Below are positions 59,541 to 64,000 of a DNA stretch of 64,000 nt, piece after piece (position 1 is the first letter of the stretch; the number at the start of each line of letters is the position of its first letter). Made by a program: the position numbers and the translations under genes. Source of the stretch: Prinia subflava (lineage: Eukaryota > Chordata > Aves > Passeriformes > Cisticolidae). Below the pieces are notes generated by a model. It did not search any database. It saw nothing but the letters and a program-made list of their open reading frames with translations, and was not told where the DNA came from. The stretch is taken from the NCBI RefSeq assembly GCF_021018805.1, contig NC_086258.1, positions 17,162,192 through 17,226,191 on the forward strand. The letters are read 5' to 3'.

Positions 59541-59950
59541 CCTGAACCGCGGGCTCAGATCATTAATCCTGTTATCTGCTGCCTCCCCGCATCAATCCAG
59601 AGAGGAGGAAGCCTCTTTATCGCAGCTCTATGCCTCATGATGAAATAATTCAACTGGATTAAATCAGCTCTTTGGGTGCATCAATCAAGCTATTGTCCCT
59701 GGAGCAGGAAGTTTCCTCCTCAGCCTTTAGCCACCTCTGCCCTGACCCATATTCCAAGGACTTCCCTGCACATTTTGTTCATGTCTGTATTTTGCATTTA
59801 TTTACACAAGCAGTTGTGTCCCGTGAGCAAGAGCAATAAAGAAAAAAGCTAATAAACAATAAAGTTAATAACTCTTAAAGTCATGCAAGATCTAATAGAT
59901 ATAGACAGAGATGCTTGGTGAGATTTTCATTAGAAGGAACTTACGACTTG
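59541..59950. promoter_or_regulatory. Candidate regulatory block
   Basis: A non-repeat stretch with CATTAATCCTGTTATCTGC, CTTTATCGC, CTGGATTAAATC, GCATCAATCAAG and CTATTGTCCC words, that is, GATA-, bicoid- and SOX-like motifs close together. It carries no long frame. The motif mix suggests an enhancer. Conservation across birds would be the test. Confidence 0.25.
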
Positions 59951-62126
59951 CTGAGATTTCCTCCAAGCAGGATGCTGAACAAAGCACTTTGGCATTTTGC
60001 AACTTCCACTAAGCACCTGCCTGAATGGAAATCTCACTCAGGAACCCACATCTTCAAAAAAAATGTTGACTCCCAGTAAGGCTTAAGCAGTATCAGACTC
60101 TGCATCTCTCTCTAAGGCAGCAAGACACCAGTCAGATACACTCTCCATGAGATTTCCCAGCTACAGCCTGGAAAACTCAGGGGCCAGAACAACTAAACGT
60201 GACAACAACATCTCTAGTTCTTTGCTAAAAATCAATAGTAACATTGGGGTCCTCAAAGGTGAAGCTTTTTATCTTAAACCCCTCTCTTGCCATGGACATC
60301 ACAGCAAAATCCACATCCCGCGTTATGGCTTGCTTGCTGTGCTTTAAGAGATCAAAAATCAGACAACACAGGAACAGTTTTTCCCTCAACTTTTAACCTG
60401 TGGGGCTTCTGCTAGCCCCACAGGATGAGTCTGGGAGTGTCAGTGGGGTCTGCCTGTTCAGCAGTGCTGTTAGAGGTAGGGAAAAAGCACAGGGGCAACA
60501 TTTTCCCTGGGAACTTTGCACCCAAAAGCACTTGTGTTGCCCAAGCAGGAAACGTGGCCTTTTTCCCAAAATCAGTCCAGAACTACCAGGGTGCCCTCGT
60601 GCTCCTCACTAGCCCCTGTCTGAACCCACACCAAGGGTCAGTTGTTGCTCTTTGGCAGAGATGTGGTGCAAAGGGACTCTGGGGAGGGAGGCAAACACGA
60701 TCAGAAAGGATCAGCTGTTGGGCTGTGTGGGATTTGGAGTCTGTACATGAACTTCACAGTAACAAAACAGGCTTTCCATGGCATTATTTACACTCCTGAT
60801 GCAGAGATAAACCACCACTTCCTTGCATTACCCTCTTCCAAGTGAGAGCAGTGAGAAACATGACAAAAAAGCATTCCCATTTAAATTCATGCTCTTTTTC
60901 CCCCTCTCCCTCTCCCAAACACACATTTGCTTTGAGCCTCAGGTTAACAAAAACCACAAAGCCCCACTTAGCCAAAACCACAACATTTTCCTTGATTTGG
61001 GGTCAAAACTGTCGGGTTCTGCCTGTTTTCCTCTTGCAACCATCAGACTTCTCAGGTTCACTCTCGGAGCACCTCAGTAACGCTGAAAAGTTCACAGACC
61101 TGGCACAAGTTTGGGATTTATTATTAAACCTGCCAGATTTCAGGTTTGATTTATGACTCTTTCACGGGGCCCCGTTATCGAGTGGAGACAGGCCCTGCAG
61201 TGCATGCTGTGAGGCGTTCTCAGAGCTGGAAACCAAAGCCAGAAGGGACCACTGAGAGCTGGGCTGCCCCACATAGAAATGCAGAGCAGCCACCACCTAC
61301 CAGGACTAGGGGCGTAGCTTTTCACAATACTTCTGTATTTGCTGTTTCTGCAACTTTCTTTGTGGTTTCTAGGGGCTCACAGCAGCAGAAAGGACAGTGT
61401 GGAGTAAAGGAAAGGGCAGGGGCACCTTGTCAATCCCTTGGTCCTCTCGTGGTTTGGCCTCTTTCAGTGGTGATGCTGGAACCACACGGGGAGGTGAAGC
61501 TGCTCCTCTCACCAGGGTGTGAAATACAGAATTTCTGCCCTGGTCAGAGCATTTCTGCTTTGTCCACAACCACAGCATTGCTCTCCCCACTTTGGTTCAG
61601 AAGGATGACAGCAGTTTTACATTCAGCATTTCCAGCTCCACCCAGGACACCCCCAGTGTCCAGGGACCAGGCAGCATTCCTGCAGCACTGCTGCTTTTGG
61701 GTACCTCCCTCCTGCATCCAAAAGTCACAACTTCAAGCACTTCCCCAGGATTATGGAAGTAGGGAAGGGCTGTGCACACACAGCCCCATTCTTGTAGACC
61801 TGTCTGCAGAAGGAGGCAGAAAAATAGATAAATTTCATAAAGCATCCCAAAAAAACCACTAAGTATTTCTGTCACTATGACCCACGACAGAAACAAAAAT
61901 TGGGACCAACTGACGTTGTCCCAGGAGATAAATCTCCATTGATGTGAGCTTCCAGAGGTCTTGGAGAGATTACAGAAAGCGTGGAGAGGAAATAGTAAAA
62001 AGCACACACAGGAAACGTTGACGCGGTGTCGCTAAGCCATATGGTCAACATAAAACATTTAATACTTTTGTTTGGATTTGCAGTGTGACATTTATATTAT
62101 TTTTATACATTTTATGTGCATATGTG
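59951..62126. other. Unique non-coding sequence
   Basis: No repeat is recognised. The plus-strand frame 61146-61862 (238 codons) is the longest outside repeats but has no recognisable domain. See findings. Confidence 0.38.
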
Positions 62127-62144
62127 TATATATATATATATATA
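62127..62144. repeat. (TA)9 dinucleotide repeat
   Basis: Nine TA units preceded by GTG and followed by AAATAGATAAATA, inside a broader AT-rich stretch (62080-62175) that borders the CpG-rich block. Confidence 0.97.
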
Positions 62145-62164
62145 AAATAGATAAATATAATTTA

Positions 62165-62660
62165 TTTATTTCACATTTTAAACTCCGGGGACGTCGAAGG
62201 CAATGTGCAGAGACGAGGAAGGGTGATTTACTGCCAAGGTTTCAGGAGCAGTCCCAGGGGCCCCGTTCACAGTTATAACAACACATTTTATCTCTGCACA
62301 AGCAGGAAGGGGGGGCACAGCGAGACGGAGCGGCGGAAGTCGGAGCTGGCAGTGAATCAGATGATGCATATTAGCCAGATAATAAGGAGAGATTAGAGCT
62401 TGGCAGCTGCCCTGCGCTGTGCCCCGGCTTTGCAAAGCTCAGGTTGCCCCGCCAGGATTACTCGCCGTTCCGTAGTGCCTCCGGTGGTTCAGTCTCAGAG
62501 CACATCCCGCCAGGAAAAGCTGCTGTGGCCAAGGCACCTCGTGCTGTCTCTCCCCTGCAGTTTCGGTGAAACTCATCCTCAGGAGAGGATCCGCGGAGCG
62601 CTCCAGCCCCAGCCCGCCGCGACTCGGAGCGCTCCGAGTGCTGCACATCCACCGCTCCCA
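62165..62660. promoter_or_regulatory. CpG-rich block (island-like)
   Basis: A second local CpG concentration, densest at 62318-62345 (GCGAGACGGAGCGGCGG) and 62590-62640 (CCGCGGAGCGCTCC, CCGCCGCGACTCGGAGCGC). In the middle is an AT-rich, non-repeat core (62350-62395) with GATGCATATTAGCC and AGATAATAAGGAGAG. The contrast with the AT-rich DNA to the left is sharp. It may be a promoter or enhancer of a gene outside the window. No first exon could be fixed. Confidence 0.42.
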
Positions 62661-62736
62661 GTGGGTGGCATGCCCAGCTGCCAAGTTCTCATGCTGAATG
62701 GTATCATTCCAAATAGTATCATTCCGGCACCAAGAC
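62661..62736. other. Spacer with short duplication
   Basis: GTATCATTCC occurs twice, 15 bases apart (about 62700-62725), a small direct duplication. Confidence 0.6.
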
Positions 62737-62781
62737 TTTTTCCTTTTTTCTTTTTTTTTCCTTTTTTATTTTTTTTTTTTT
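62737..62781. repeat. T-rich tract
   Basis: T runs of 5 to 14 bases broken by CC, C and A. On the minus strand it reads as an A-rich tract and could be an old retroposon tail, but nothing recognisable sits beyond it. Confidence 0.95.
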
Positions 62782-63117
62782 AAGGCAAGCAGCTGCACGG
62801 CAGACATGCAAAAGGGGCTCAGCAGGAGCCATCACCATCAGGTAGCTGCGCTGCTTCTAAAAGTGCAAATTATTCATTTAGGATGGGGTCTTGGCCAACC
62901 CACACCCTTGTTTAAAGGGGTGGAGGTCCAGTGGAAGACTGTTTCCAGTTCAAAGTGGCTGGCACTAGGAAATTCTTCATTTCAGTGTGTTGCTTAATAG
63001 AAAACTGAAAATATGACCCATTCAAAGTTTTTCCTACATTTCCTTGTTCACCTGAAGGCAAGGTGGCCAAAGCTTCATAAATTACTCAAGTGAGCTCCAA
63101 ATGTTGCCTTGCATTTC
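62782..63117. other. Unique non-coding sequence
   Basis: Nothing recognised. Confidence 0.4.
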
Positions 63118-63265
63118 TTTCACAGGAGGGTTTGAGATGGAAGGAGCCTTAAAGATCACCCAGTTCCATGCCCCAGCCATGGCAGGTCCACCTTCCACTG
63201 GACTGGGCTGCTCCAACCCCTGTCCAACCTGGCCTGGAACACATCCACAGATGGGGCATGCACAG
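63118..63265 (-). mobile_element. CR1 LINE 3' fragment
   Basis: The plus strand GGGTTTGAGATGGAAGGAGC, CTTAAAGATCACCCAGTTCC, CCAGCCATGGCAGG, ACTGGGCTGCTCCAACCCC, TGTCCAACCTGGCCTGGAAC matches the reverse complement of the CR1 3' UTR and the last ORF2 codons. The homology ends near GATGGGGCATGCACAGC. Confidence 0.88.
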
Positions 63266-64000
63266 CATTGTGCAGTTCTTTGTACAGCAAGTCTCAGTCC
63301 TGGCTCTCTATAAAACTTCAGAAGCTCCAAAGGAACAGCACTTGACTCTAAAATAAGCATTTATTACCACAGTGACTCACTATTTTCATTCCAGTAAATG
63401 GTCACAAACCTGTTGGGTTTTGCAGATGCTCTCCGGATCCTTGCAAGCATCACTCTGCCCTTTTGCTTTGGCACTTGGAGGTTTCTTGCAGCAAACCACA
63501 GTGCCACATGCTCAGGAGGGACCAGCTGAACCCATCAGTGGTAACAGGCCTGTGGTAACCGTGGGAGTAAGCAAAAAATTGTCCCTGCTCCACCGTGAGG
63601 TTTGTCCACTTAGCTGTCTGCACTAGAACCTTAATTAAGTCAGGTACAGCTGCAGGAGTAGAGGCAATGAGTCAGCAACTCCCCTTTGCCACCCAACAAT
63701 TTCCCAGCAACAAGTGTGGGAGGTAAGAGAAAAAAAAAACCCAAACTAATTATTTTTAGTAATGATTTTTTTTAGGTGATATGACCCCAAATGCTCAAAA
63801 CAGGAAAATGATGAACAGCACCATCTCCAGCAGCCAAAGCTGGGTCTCTCTAATGCATGTGCTAAAGCTTCAGTAGGAGATGCCAAAACCAGGAGGTAAA
63901 TTTCTTTGGCCAATGTTGGGAGCAAATATAATTAGGTGACTGGAATAGACACTTTTGGGCCTAAATTGGTCAAAACTATGAAAATGCTCAGGTTTTCACT
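63266..64000. other. Unique non-coding sequence
   Basis: Nothing recognised. An A-rich run lies near 63731-63740 and an AT-rich patch at 63745-63775. Confidence 0.4.

Noticed and set aside
1..64000. CRISPR arrays, operons, phage or bacterial features
   Set aside because: The repeat content is that of a vertebrate genome. No spaced direct repeats of CRISPR type and no dense same-strand coding were seen.

Overview
The window reads as nuclear DNA from a bird, most likely a songbird. The evidence is CR1 LINE tails in both orientations (one still shows a recognisable ORF2 C-terminus), several solo LTRs of endogenous retroviruses that look like families common in songbird genomes, worn MIR-type SINE remnants, and no L1, Alu or B1 sequence. 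The songbird assignment rests on memory of repeat families and is an inference. Base composition is moderate, with CpG depleted except in two local patches.

I could not support any complete protein-coding gene, rRNA, tRNA or other structured RNA gene. Open reading frames are numerous but short. The longest are the translated pentanucleotide repeat, the antisense side of a CR1, and a few unassigned frames discussed under findings. The simplest reading is intergenic or long-intron DNA.

Layout. 1-6912: unique sequence with a G-rich minisatellite (916-971) and the 3' part of an LTR (2507-2720). 6913-9534: a solo LTR, a 329 bp pure GGAGA-type array, a CR1 tail fragment, a MIR remnant and a second CR1 tail. 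9535-20684: mostly unique, with one solo LTR of the same family at 16387-16833. 20685-22462: a 635 bp solo LTR with a 5 bp target duplication, a CpG-rich block of about 500 bp, a CR1 scrap and a second LTR type with a CAAA duplication. 22463-41462: unique DNA with a CR1 carrying the ORF2 remnant (27669-28066), a possible MIR and a 140 bp A-rich tract. 41463-47221: an LTR containing a four-copy 56 bp tandem repeat, a perfect 15 bp hairpin, and an inverted LTR related to those at 6913 and 16387. 47222-58811: unique DNA with two CR1 pieces, A-rich and T-rich tracts, and a second copy of the LTR seen at 21917. 58812-64000: unique DNA with a TA repeat beside a second CpG-rich block, a T-rich tract and a last CR1 tail.

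Function, where it can be guessed, would be regulatory. The two CpG-rich blocks are the best promoter or enhancer candidates. Several AT-rich non-repeat stretches carry paired TAATTA homeodomain-type sites. No new multi-gene system is visible.
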